NCBI RefSeq assembly: GCF_026262505.1
Contig: NC_067206.1
Coordinates: 35,913,896 to 35,977,895 of the forward strand
Direction: 5' to 3'
DNA length: 64,000 bases
Origin: Trichomonas vaginalis G3
Taxonomy: Eukaryota; Parabasalia; Trichomonadida; Trichomonadidae
The stretch's first letter is position 1. Each line of letters opens with the position of its first letter. Below are positions 1 to 9,641 of this stretch, piece after piece. Under the pieces are notes generated by a model. That model saw only the letters and a program-made list of their open reading frames with translations, made no database searches and was not told the origin of the DNA. Made by a program: the position numbers and the translations under genes.

Positions 1-452
1 ACGTTTATATGCTCCTAACTTAGTTCTAAAGGTTTTTCTACAAAATTTAGGAATTCCATCCTCTTTAATGTCATCAATGATTTCCATTTCATTATTCCAT
101 TTCTTCTTTCTCGTTTATGAGGTCTTTGATTATGACTCCATTGATTCCATGAAATTAAATATTCTTTATCATTATTTATACCTCATTAGCTTATTTTGGC
201 TTTCATATTCATTTAATAATTCACAGTCTTCCTTTTTAAATTGAAGTTTAACCCATTCAGGATTTAAACAATGTTTAATTAATCGCGGAATATCTGACAT
301 CATCTATATATAGCTTCTTATAAAAGATAAAATAAATTAAATTAAAATTAATGTTAATTTTTTTAAATGATTTATAAATAAATATATTTTAATACATCGT
401 CTATATATAGATGTAACAAAAAAAGTCACACAACCCTTCATACCCTACTACT
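1..452. mobile_element. End of a Polinton/Maverick, family B (rest off the left edge)
   Basis: Read on the minus strand, this stretch matches the start of the Polinton at 47724: both begin AGTAGTAGG, run through a TGTGACTTTTTTTGTTACAT block and a CTATATATAGA motif, then reach related small genes. Host DNA begins at 453. The element body lies off the window, so its state cannot be judged; only the terminal repeat and a small ORF are visible. It is inserted in a host BTB-domain gene. Family B assignment rests on direct comparison of the two ends; both are clearly related but not identical. Confidence 0.8.
172..303 (-). CDS. Small Polinton B ORF, 43 aa, of the PEW-VK-QFKKEDCELLN family
   Basis: A 43-residue ORF just inside the terminal repeat, starting MMSDIPRLIKHC. 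Its middle (QFKKEDCELLN) is shared with the 124 aa protein at 47861-48235, and its first twenty residues recur in the short ORF at 48306-48380. It is therefore one member of a small gene family placed beside the Polinton B ends. No function is known to me. The reading frame is short and the element is a fossil, so expression is uncertain. Confidence 0.45.
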   Translation of the reverse strand: MMSDIPRLIKHCLNPEWVKLQFKKEDCELLNEYESQNKLMRYK

Positions 453-943
453 AAAGTTCTAATTGATTCATTTTTGAAATTATTGCTTGAATTACATTTG
501 AATTCAGGGGGAGCAGCATCTATTGAGTCAAAAAACAAAGAAAATATCTTGATTATTTCTATTTTTGGTATATTCATGGGTTCTATTAAAGATTGAAGCA
601 TTAATTCAAGACTATGGATGCCGTATAGAATACTATATCCATAAAGCTTTCCAAAATTTGTCACATATGGAAAAATTGTATTAGTATAACAAAAATCAAT
701 AATTTGCCTGAAAGTATCATCGTTTTTAATTAAAAAAGGTATCTGAATATGCATGTCATTTGGATTAAATGGATGCTCTTTAAAAAAATATAAGAAATAA
801 GAAGAATTTTTTGATAGAATAATTCGATGAGCAATGATTGTATCTCGATCAGGTATAGATATTTCACAATCAATAAATACGTTTTTGTTCCGATATTCTG
901 AGAAGTGAGATTCACAACTGAGCTTCAGCTGCTTCATCTTCAA
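401..943 (-). pseudogene. BTB/POZ-domain protein cut by Polinton insertion
   Basis: Host protein whose first 100 residues look like a BTB/POZ fold: an opening strand with DCEISIPDRDTIIAHRIILS, then an acidic stretch and FRQIIDFCYTNTI, which is the typical 'first strand, helix, Y-T-G/N' order. BTB domains mediate dimerisation and often recruit cullin-3 ligases; trichomonads have many BTB proteins. The host coding sequence stops at about position 453, where the Polinton terminal repeat begins. The last 16 or so residues (GYEGLCDFFCYIYI) are encoded by the transposon end. The protein is therefore a truncated copy and shorter than usual for the family. Confidence 0.65.
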
Positions 944-1289
944 AGAAAAAAATTTGCATAACTACCTAAATTCAAATCAGTTTTACTATTGTTAGTACAA
1001 ATAAAATTCAAAATTCACATTTTTTGTATGATCAATGGATATTTCATCATTTTGAGATATTGATAAAGTTTTATACTTTTTTACTATGAATTTGTATTTC
1101 ATTGTTGATAGTCTATTGAATGGTAATGAGAAACAATTGATGATAGCAATTTTGGGATAAAAAAATATGATATTTATCAAGAAATATCAAGCAAGATCAA
1201 CCATACTTGCGAGTTAATTGATGTATCTGATATATCGAGGATTTATCCAAATGCTTAACATTATTCGGAAGACGTTTAAAAATTTAAAT
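944..1289. other. Intergenic stretch, no supported gene
   Basis: AT-rich spacer between the BTB gene and the coiled-coil gene, which are transcribed away from each other. It must hold both promoters. I see only short unsupported ORFs and no repeat. Confidence 0.5.
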
Positions 1290-1766
1290 ATGAGATCTGC
1301 TAAACGCGCAGTACAGTACCAGGAAGAAGAAGAGGAGATCCAAGAAGGATACGAAGAAGAAGATGAAGCAGACCAGCAAATGGATGAGGACAATTTGGAT
1401 GATAAAGATGCAATTATTGCTCGCCAAAAGAAGATGATCCAAGAAATGAGAAAAAACTTTGTAACTACCATTGATTCAATGAGATCTCAATTAAATGAAT
1501 TAATTGATAGCTCTACACAAATTCAAACCGAAATGTTACAAAGAATTAAAGAATTAAAAGCAGAATTAGAACAACTTAGAAAACCAAAACCAGTTAAGAA
1601 AGAAAGCCAACAATCATACGTTCCAAAGGGAATTTCTCGCAATGTTAGACAATCTGAAGTAAGATCATCACTTTATGATGACGGACCCAAACATCCAAGA
1701 AAGTTAGCATCACAATCTAGTGCAAATACTGGCCGCAGTGGTGTTCGTGGCTCTGGAAATTATTAG
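1290..1766 (+). CDS. Acidic coiled-coil protein, 158 aa, unknown role
   Basis: Not recognised. From the in-frame ATG at 1290 the protein starts MRSAKRAVQYQ, has a strongly acidic block (EEEEEIQEGYEEEDEADQ) at residues 12-35, then a heptad-like helix at about 45-105 (KKMIQEMRKNF... LQRIKELKAELEQLRK), and a basic, serine-rich tail. An upstream ATG at 1218 would add 24 residues with an unusual composition; trichomonad leaders are short, so I prefer 1290, but this is not decided. It sits head-to-tail with RPC4, 360 bp upstream. The layout (acidic head, coiled coil, basic tail) suggests a structural or scaffold protein; that is inference only. Confidence 0.6.
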   Translation: MRSAKRAVQYQEEEEEIQEGYEEEDEADQQMDEDNLDDKDAIIARQKKMIQEMRKNFVTTIDSMRSQLNELIDSSTQIQTEMLQRIKELKAELEQLRKPKPVKKESQQSYVPKGISRNVRQSEVRSSLYDDGPKHPRKLASQSSANTGRSGVRGSGNY

Positions 1767-2126
1767 ATTGAATTGAATAGATACGAATCTGAAATCAAAT
1801 CATATGGGATTTTATATTTGAGCGGAGATGTGAAAAACCCCAGATTTCTTTTAGATGTTAACGCTTTGTATAAAAATTGTAATTTTTATTATATTTGTTT
1901 CATATGTCTTATATTCAATGTCTCACTATTTTTAATGAAAATAGTTATTTCATTGGAGCAATAAGGCTTAATACGTGTTTTGCGGCGTATCAAGAATATA
2001 ATCATATGAAAAGATATAATATATTCATTTAGTAGGTTAAGCATGCTTCGACGCGTTATTTTAAAAGGAAAAATTGCTATTCCTTCTCTAATTTTAACTC
2101 CAATGGCAGAAAAAAAAATTGTTTGA

Positions 2127-2849
2127 ATGGAAAATAATCGATTCAAAGACAAAATGGCTGAAAAACCACCACCAGGAAATGCACTTCCTAGATTTCAGCC
2201 ACTGAAGAAGAATGTTAAAAGAGATGCCCACACTCAGCGAACAGTTCCAATCAGTGCTTCTGTTCCAAGTTTTGCAATTTTCGATAAAAAACCAAAACCA
2301 CCACCGAAAAAGAAGGAAAGAGCTCCTCAAATATTAGAATTTGGTGATGCATTTAGACCATCTAATGCAAGAAGAAATACAAACTTTGCAACGGATATGT
2401 TTGCACCAACATTGCCAACAGAAGCACAAGATGCAATTGTTCAAGATCAAAGTTTAGATGTAAAGCTTCCTCTCGTAAAACTTGAGGAACAAAAATCTAA
2501 TTTGGTTGATATTTTGCAGTCAAAAGAAAAATTAGTATTATTCCAGATTCCATCTGCATTACCAATCAGATATCCAAACGATACAGGCCAAATGGAAGGA
2601 AATCCTTTAGTTGGTGCTACAGATGGCCACTTAGGAAAGATTCAGATTCATAAAAGCGGCCGTGTTACTGCAAAAATAGGAAATATTGACTTCGAATTAA
2701 AATCTGGAACGTCTGTTAGCTGCGCACAAATACTTTGCACTGAATCTTCAACAGATGGCTTAGAATGGGTCGCAATGTCAGGAGAAAAGATAATTTTGAC
2801 ACTCGATGTTGATAAAGTACTCAATCAAATTGATAATGAATCAAATTAA
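2127..2849 (+). CDS. RPC4: DNA-directed RNA polymerase III subunit RPC4 (RPC53-like)
   Basis: The C-terminal half matches the RPC4/RPC53 domain: LVLFQIPSALPIRY at about residues 135-150, then GHLGKIQIHKSGRVTAKIGN at 168-187 and FELKSGTSVSCAQ, the 'LGKLxIxKSGKVxLKIGxxxxDVxxGT' pattern of the family. RPC4 pairs with RPC5 in a TFIIF-like subcomplex that serves pol III initiation, termination and reinitiation in the nucleus. The N-terminal half is proline- and lysine-rich and disordered, as usual. At 240 aa it is shorter than animal or yeast versions (about 400). Start could be 2127 or the ATG at 2154 (MAEKPPP). Confidence 0.85.
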   Translation: MENNRFKDKMAEKPPPGNALPRFQPLKKNVKRDAHTQRTVPISASVPSFAIFDKKPKPPPKKKERAPQILEFGDAFRPSNARRNTNFATDMFAPTLPTEAQDAIVQDQSLDVKLPLVKLEEQKSNLVDILQSKEKLVLFQIPSALPIRYPNDTGQMEGNPLVGATDGHLGKIQIHKSGRVTAKIGNIDFELKSGTSVSCAQILCTESSTDGLEWVAMSGEKIILTLDVDKVLNQIDNESN

Positions 2850-3693
2850 GTTATGAAAAATTATTTATTTTCAAAATTGGTTCTAGAAGCCAAATTCATT
2901 GCTTGAAAATATAAAAATGTTAGCTTATAATATTCAATATTATTTTATCATAGTTAAACAAAGTATTTAAAGGATTTAATCTTTTGAGATTGATAATTTT
3001 GACAAAAATATAAGAAGGGAGGAATAAAATTTAATGCATTAAGAAGTACTTCAAAAACTGATAGGTTGCCATATTCGATTTACCTAATTTTATTGACTGT
3101 GACTTTGATCGTAGAAAATAACATATTGAGTTCGAAAACTTTGGCATTTACCAAGTAAAACTATTAATCCTTGACTTATTAAAATTATACTATCTATAAT
3201 CTTATGCATAATGCATTTAATTACTCATATAACTTCAAATTATACTCTTCAAGTGATCGTGCTTGCGCGTTATAAAACAATAATGCAAAATATTCATTTC
3301 CATAAAATATTAATTGTACAAAGGGATTTATTAAATATCAACTGGAATTTTTCCATTTCAATATCATAATTGAATCTGAAACAAGATAATATAGCATGTA
3401 CATAATATGCTTAAGTTGATTCGTATTATATTTCCAATAAAAGCATGAGTATTTCGAATAATTTATTATCGGCAAGGAATTTCCATAAATCATAGATGGA
3501 ATTATATGTTCATTCGGAATCGATATTCTAAAGGATTCAGACACTACTAAACCATGGCTTACAATAAATGAGTTCTCGGAAAACTGAAATTTAAAATATT
3601 AATGATTTACAAACAGTTAGATGGAACACTTTGGTGGTGATAGTTAAATTCTGGTTGTTAACATGTGATACATGAAGGAAACAGGTTAAAGCT
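2850..3693. other. Intergenic stretch, no supported gene
   Basis: AT-rich spacer of about 840 bp. The only ORF of any size (3338-3544, minus) has no recognisable domain and a composition typical of random AT-rich DNA. Confidence 0.5.
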
Positions 3694-3927
3694 TTAGTAT
3701 CGTTTTTTCTTCATCTCTAAAGCTTGTAGTACAGCCAATCTGAGTTCAATCGTGGAATTGGATGTATTGATTTGCGTTGCGGCTTTAATTGGAGATTCAA
3801 TATCTTTCCTACTTCTACGCAAATTATCTACTGATGAGTTATCCTTTCCAACTCGGCGTGCATGCATTCTCTGCAAAATCGATTGGTCCACAACGAAAAG
3901 CATTGATCTTCGGCTACTCATCATCAA
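3694..3927 (-). CDS. Small basic protein, 75-77 aa, unknown
   Basis: A short ORF starting MMMSSRRSMLFVVDQ and rich in Arg, Lys, Ser and Ile. Its composition (RRVGKDNSSVDNLRRSRKD, then a Leu/Ala helix ending LQALEMKKKRY) is far less AT-driven than the surrounding DNA, where codons for Lys, Asn, Ile and Phe dominate. That is the main reason to think it is real. It ends with a helix and a basic tail, and has no signal peptide or membrane segment. No family is recognised. It stands alone between two long spacers. Confidence 0.45.
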   Translation of the reverse strand: MMMSSRRSMLFVVDQSILQRMHARRVGKDNSSVDNLRRSRKDIESPIKAATQINTSNSTIELRLAVLQALEMKKKRY

Positions 3928-5681
3928 ATAATATTTTATTACAAAAAATTTTTCATTGAAATATTCAATTTTGTAAATTTGCTAACTAATAAAAACACAA
4001 TAGTTTAGATTTACTAATATGAATAAATCAAAATGATATCCAAAATTCAATGTGTTACAGAATTGTTTGTAACAATTTAAAATATTATTTTGTTAATAGG
4101 GATAAAATTAAATACAAATTATTTCAACTCCCAATAAATGTTTTATTTTCTAAAAAAGTTACTCCAAATAATAACTATTTAATATATTATATTTTTTCCA
4201 TAAATAAATGATCATTTTTATCGCTACTTTTGAATTAAACCGTTTTCACAAAATCTATTTTGCCATCCATATTCATATATTTGTTATAACTTTAATTTTT
4301 ATTGAATTTATCTTCAGAAAAATTCATTACTTCCGAGAAAAAAAAAGACTTTTCCCCGCCATATTCGAGAAACTTTGGTGCATTGTTTTTTTTTGAATCA
4401 TTCAAACCAACATCATGCACATATAGTTATATTACAGTTTTAGCCTCCGACTATGACTTTATTGGCATATTAGGAATTCGAAATGGATTTAGCTTTTAAA
4501 AAAATAAAAAATTATTCAAAGCTAGCTATAAAAATTGTCAGTGTAACACAATTATAGACATTTAAATGTGTTTTAGCTTTATCATAGTATAATTTATTCA
4601 ATATTCCAAAAGAATTTTAACAGAATTAAGATATTAATAATTACATAAACAAATATACCACTTGGTTAATGTACAACAATATGAACACCCAATTGGTATA
4701 TTTTTTCATTTACTTCAGTATATTGACTATTAAACATGATCATGCATGATTATTTTCAAATTGTTGAGACTGATAATTGATAATGGTCAGTGTGTAATGT
4801 GAAAATTTTGCTGAGTGATAAAAAAAAATGACGATGTTAATCTCAATGATTATTCTAACAAAAGGTTATTAATAGCTCATAACAATTCATCAGAATATTC
4901 CTTTCAACAAAGAATTCTGATTAACATTTTTAATGTTGTTAAATTAGTGATAAAAAACATATTACATCAATACTCAGCGTTGATAGCCAAGTGAAAAACA
5001 ATGACTGGTTATTGTAGTATACACTTGGTTAATGTATAAAATGCCTGATAACTGCTTTGATGCGTATTTTTGAGGTACACATTCATGAACATGAATTTTA
5101 TTTTGATTCATTATTAAATGAATGTATATTTGTTGAAAATATTGCCAATAATATTAGTTTGGATTAATTAAACAATTTGTATGAATAAATTACCATTAAA
5201 TGATATAAGCATAAGTATTATAGTTAGATGATTTGCATAAACATAGATTCAATGATGAATTTTGATTGAAATTATGAAATATTTGAGTAAATAACCTAAT
5301 TTTAAGACATCTAGATGCTATCCCATGAATACTATCAAATTATCTGGATTTTCTAATTAAAATGACATTGAACTCCTTGATACCATCTCACAAAAATATT
5401 TTCTATCGTATATTCACACAAAAATTAGGTATTGAATTCCATCTTTCGAACAATAAACACTATTTCATCTATATATCCATATTTTCTAATGATGGCGTAG
5501 AAACTAACGATGCAAATCACTATTGAAATTTAAGAGACTATTCAATCTTGATGTTTTATCAGATAGTTTATTGAAAAGAATTTCACATCAGTGTGATGGC
5601 AATATTAATATTGAGTTTTCATATTTTATTGAGAACACATTGAATTTTTTTGAAAATAGAAATTCATTTTTAACTAAGTTC
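3928..5681. other. Long AT-rich spacer with no supported gene
   Basis: About 1.75 kb without a convincing gene. Two short overlapping ORFs near 4208-4499 look random. A short phrase similar to 'ACTTGGTTAATGTA' occurs at about 4660 and again near 5022, so part of the stretch may be old repeat DNA. The transporter promoter lies at the right end: a TCATTT initiator-like motif is at about 5663. Confidence 0.4.
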
Positions 5682-6391
5682 ATGGAAACTACTCAAGTTT
5701 CCACAACTCCTATAAAAGAACAGAGCGAATGGAAGTTCCAACTCACAAGAATTTATACTATTGTATGCTTAAATGTTCTTTATGCATTAGTTTCCTTCCA
5801 AAAACAGTGCCCATCAGTTGTAGCAGAAGATATGGCTCAAGCTTATAAAGTAACAACAAAGGAACTCGGTGTCTTCTCATCAGTCTACTTTTACCCTTAT
5901 GCTTTTACTCAACCATTTGCAGGCTTATTGGCAGACGTAGTTGATCCTGCTTTAGTTGTTGGATGCTCATGCCTTGTTGCAGGTGCTGGATCGATCATTA
6001 TTGGATTCTCAAAGTCCCTTGGATTGGGAATTTTTGGCAGATTATTAGTTGGCTTAGGATGTGGTCCAACTTATGTGTCTACATGCCGTGTTATTACAAG
6101 CTGGTTTAAGTTAAGTCAGGTTCCTGCTGTTTATGGTATTCTTGTAGCTTCAGCTGGTATCGGTGGAATTCTTGCTGCTGCACCATTAGCACTCTTTATT
6201 GAAAAAGCTGGCTGGCAAGCAGCTTTCTGGGGAATTGGTGGCATTGGATGCATTATTTCAATAATAGTATTACTCTTCGTCAGAGGAAATCCAATGAATA
6301 AAGGTTTCAAGGCAGTTAATGAAGAATTAGCATCTCGAACAACAGCTATGCCAATAAAACAAAAGCTTACAATGCTTTGGATCAACTTTAA

Positions 6392-7425
6392 GGGTGCACA
6401 CGAGAGGATCATGTAAACTTCAGAATTTAGAACCTTATTTTTAGGCATTATCTTGGCTACCTATTTAGGCTCGAAAAGCAAAAAATATCAAAAAATACAA
6501 CTTGAGTCCATTATGACCCTTTCATGGAGGTAGTTTTTATCCGCTAGTATTTTCCCTTTGAATCTCTTTACAATTCGAAATCAAATTCAAACCTCAGTAG
6601 AAAAGGAAGAATCGACTTACTACGGTTGTAATACGAATAAATACAATATTTAATTATTTTTATTTACATAATAATTGTTTGAAGCTCATATTCCATCAAA
6701 TTTTTAAATAAAAACATTAAAATGTTGAAAATGTTCATATATTTTAATAGGGTTTTGGCACTTTATTGAGGAATTACTACATACATAGTTGAACCGAACT
6801 TGATATTTTGAAATTTAAATTATTTATCAAAATTAAAATTTAACTTGAAATTTATAATTATTTAGTCATATTTTGCATAATTCTAAGTAGATTTTGTAAA
6901 AAATCAAGAAAGAAAAATTTTCACGTGCTTTATTTTTTCTTTTTTATAATAATACATATTATTATATAATTAACATATTCATAATGTTTCACCCTTTCAA
7001 AATATAATCCTCCTCCTCTCAAATAAACGTACATACGGGTGGCCTCTTTTTTCAAAAAATTAAAATTTGAAATTTTGGGCTCAAATATTAGAGATTTTTC
7101 AACCTTCAACGATATATGTTGTCTATATCAGACCTCCTTTCTTTTTGATACTTAACATTGTTCCTAAATCTTAGCCGTTAAGGGTGTTCTGAAAATATTT
7201 TTTTTTCGAAAAAATTCGAAAAAAATTCTTAAAATTCAAAAATCCCTTAATTCCTGAGGATTTTGGAAAAAATTTTTACATGAACATGTGTTATATTATA
7301 AAGTATATTGATAAGGTAAAAATCAAATTTTATTGCATATTCATCGAGAAAATAAACTAACGAATCCCTCAAAATTGAGAGGGTAATCCTCCTCCTCTCA
7401 AATAAACGTACATACGGGTGCACCC
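6392..7425. mobile_element. Non-autonomous TTAA-type DNA transposon (Kolobok/piggyBac-like MITE)
   Basis: 1034 bp without coding sequence, flanked on both sides by TTAA (6388-6391 and 7426-7429). The ends are short inverted repeats: GGGTGCACACG at the left and, read inward on the other strand, GGGTGCACCCG at the right. TTAA target duplication is typical of Kolobok and piggyBac. The Kolobok at 61024 starts GGATGGGCAC, loosely like this one, so Kolobok is the better guess. Inside, a 37 bp block (7005-7041) is repeated exactly at 7384-7420, next to the right end, so the right end has been duplicated or an internal copy of the end exists. Confidence 0.75.
7005..7420. repeat. 37 bp direct repeat inside the MITE (7005-7041 and 7384-7420)
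   Basis: Two copies of the same 37 bp, beginning TAATCCTCCTCC and ending CATACGGGTG, lie 379 bp apart. The second copy forms the right end of the element. I see no difference between the copies. Confidence 0.85.
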
Positions 7426-8153
7426 TTAAGACAGTTGTTGTTTATGGATATTTCTGGCTTGTAACATTTTATAATATGTTGGCATCGGGACCATATTTCA
7501 ACATTGCTGGATATTGGGGTGGCCCATATCTTGTTGATGTTCTTGGCTACACAAAAAAGCAGAAAGGAATAACTTTGATCTCAATTTCAATTGGTCTCAT
7601 TCTTGGTTCACTTACTCTTCCAAACATTTCTACCCTCTTGCGTACTAAGAAATGGATGTTGTTCTTCTCATCTTGCGTTGCTTTTACAGTTACACTAATC
7701 TTATTCTTCCTTGGTAAGTCATTCTCCAATACAGTCATTTGGATCTTATATATACTTGTTGGAACATTCACAGGTTCACTTATTTCTATTTCTTATCCTC
7801 TAATGTCATCATATTTCCATCCTTCAATTGCCGGATCAGCTGTTGGCATTGGTAACTTCTTCTTATTCATGTCATCAGCTATATTCCAGCAGATATCAAC
7901 TTCTACAATACCTCTTAAAGGCCATGATGAGATTTCTCACAAATATACTTGGGAAGGTTACAAATACGGTTTATGGCTATTTTCAGCTGTCACATTAGGA
8001 GTTTCTGCTATTACTATTCTCTTTGCAAAAGAGATTAGCTCCCAAAAGAAAGAAGATCCAACAAAAGCAATTCCAAACGAAAAATCAATGTCATCCGATG
8101 ATATCAAAGAAAGTGGAGAAGAAGAGGCTGAATCAGAAGCTGTTTCTGTTTAA

Positions 8154-8869
8154 ATTATTATTTGATTATATGTAAAAAAGTTAAATTATCTATAACCTGT
8201 ACATTTTTAAATCTAAATATCTTGTTAACGTTAGTGAAACGACGAGATAAATAGAATCCTGCAATACAACATGATGTGGGTCCTTGAAAAATCCATCTGC
8301 AATTGAGAACATTGAACCAACATGTGTTCATTCGACTCTTGGATTATCATATCAAACGATGACTATAGTTGATTTAGTCCATTGGATTGCTTACAATTTT
8401 TAAACATCACACTTTAGAGTAATGAGGAGTATTCATATATGTAGAATCTTTATAGATATTGACTTTATATATCTTTCACGAGCAGTTCAAAATCAAACAA
8501 ATAGCATAAAATTACATCTTCAATATACGAAAATAAAACTCATATTATTTTTGAAACATCACATCATAAAAACATAGTATAACCAAATATTTTTCAGAGA
8601 TGATGCAATAGGATTAGAGGCCCATTGATTCATATTTTTTGGGGTGTGTTAATTATCAAAAATACATACATTTTGATGATTTTTCACAGATCTTCTTAAA
8701 AATCATTATATTAGGATACAAAGAACTCAGAAATACATTTAATGTTATATGAAGCCGATTATACTTCCCATACGGCTATCAGTTTAGATAATAAAAAAAT
8801 TTATAATAATTAATAATACTAAACAAAAAATATATTTAAATACATAACAAAAATAACATAATATTATAA
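8154..8869. other. Intergenic stretch between convergent genes, nothing recognised
   Basis: About 715 bp of AT-rich DNA between the 3' ends of the transporter and the GTPase-like gene. No ORF, RNA or repeat that I can support. Confidence 0.5.
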
Positions 8870-9505
8870 TTAGAACAGGTTTCCAAAGTTCGCAGCACCA
8901 CGCGATGCAGCAGCAAGAAGAGAACCATAAGAAGAAGTGAGTTGCTTTGGTTCATTACCCATTACATGCCAAATTAAGTGTTTAACAACACTTTGGGCAT
9001 GCTCTGAGTCACCAGTGAGGATTTGAATTACATCTTTGAATCCTCGTTCTTTAATATTGGTAGTAGACGCAGCTTTTTCTTGCATTCTTTGATTTTCTGC
9101 TCTTTGAATAACAAAAATTGCAGGAATACTCGATGAAGTAATTCTTGTATTAATTTCTTTACGCCATCTCGTTAATATCTGTACGTTATCGATTGTAGGT
9201 GATGATGTAATAAAAATCACACCATCAGCTCTTTCGTATGCGAAAGTTGATGAGGAAGCTAATCTTGCTTTTGAAGAAATTCTTGTCAAATTTACACAAA
9301 GAACTTCATTTCCCCATTGTACAGCGACTGTTGTCATTGACATTGCCGGAGGGATTTCTGATAACTGTGCATCAGGAATTGTTGAAAGAAAAGAACCAAT
9401 AAAAGCACTAGATTCTGAGCTTTCTGTCCCTAACACTAAAAAATTCAATATCCTACCTGGAACAATTTGCATTCTTGCAAGAGAATCCGGTTGCCCGCTT
9501 GACAT
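8870..9505 (-). CDS. Divergent Ras/Rab-like GTPase-fold protein, probably nucleotide-free
   Basis: The order of hydrophobic strands fits a small-GTPase fold: ILNFLVLGTESSESSAF in the position of the P-loop, EVLCVNLTRISSKAR near switch II, ADGVIFITSSPTIDNV as the fourth strand with its following helix, and IPAIFVIQRAENQ where NKxD would stand. The P-loop lacks the GxxxxGK[ST] lysine and NKxD is not kept, so GTP binding is doubtful. No C-terminal cysteines for prenylation are present. At 211 aa it has normal Rab length. It is divergently placed from the PAP2 gene, 136 bp away. The family call is from pattern only; another Rossmann-like protein is possible. Confidence 0.5.
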   Translation of the reverse strand: MSSGQPDSLARMQIVPGRILNFLVLGTESSESSAFIGSFLSTIPDAQLSEIPPAMSMTTVAVQWGNEVLCVNLTRISSKARLASSSTFAYERADGVIFITSSPTIDNVQILTRWRKEINTRITSSSIPAIFVIQRAENQRMQEKAASTTNIKERGFKDVIQILTGDSEHAQSVVKHLIWHVMGNEPKQLTSSYGSLLAAASRGAANFGNLF

Positions 9506-9641
9506 TACTTTTGCTACGGAGAGATAGACCCTTTGAAAATATTCAATCCTCCGATTATAAAAAATTCATGTATTCATATGTACTCATGCATTTCTGATTA
9601 AAATTTGTTCTCACTTTTTCCGCTCAACTGATCCAAAGTGT

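Larger units (their letters stand above)
5682..8153 (+). pseudogene. Major facilitator superfamily transporter, split by a transposon
   Basis: Host membrane transporter. The left part (5682-6391) holds the N-terminal half of an MFS fold, with GRLLVGLGCGPTYVS in the fourth helix region and an alternating row of hydrophobic helices; the right part (7426-8153) holds the C-terminal half and an acidic tail. I start at METTQVSTTP (5682) because a TCATTT initiator-like motif lies 19 bp upstream; the ATG at 5523 adds an AT-rich leader. A 1034 bp insertion at 6392-7425 separates the halves. The two flanks are in the same frame when one TTAA is counted once, so the gene was intact before insertion. Substrate unknown. 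Short insertions can vary between copies, so an intact allele may exist. Confidence 0.8.

Noticed and set aside
3338-3544. 68 aa minus-strand ORF
   Set aside because: No domain, AT-driven composition and no start-site motif.
6392-7422. GGGTGCA as the target duplication of the MITE
   Set aside because: It is part of the element's inverted ends; the TTAA copies outside it restore the transporter frame, whereas GGGTGCA does not.
6392-7425. The transporter gap as a spliceosomal intron
   Set aside because: It lacks the trichomonad GTATGT start and ACTAACACACAG end, and has TTAA-flanked inverted ends instead.
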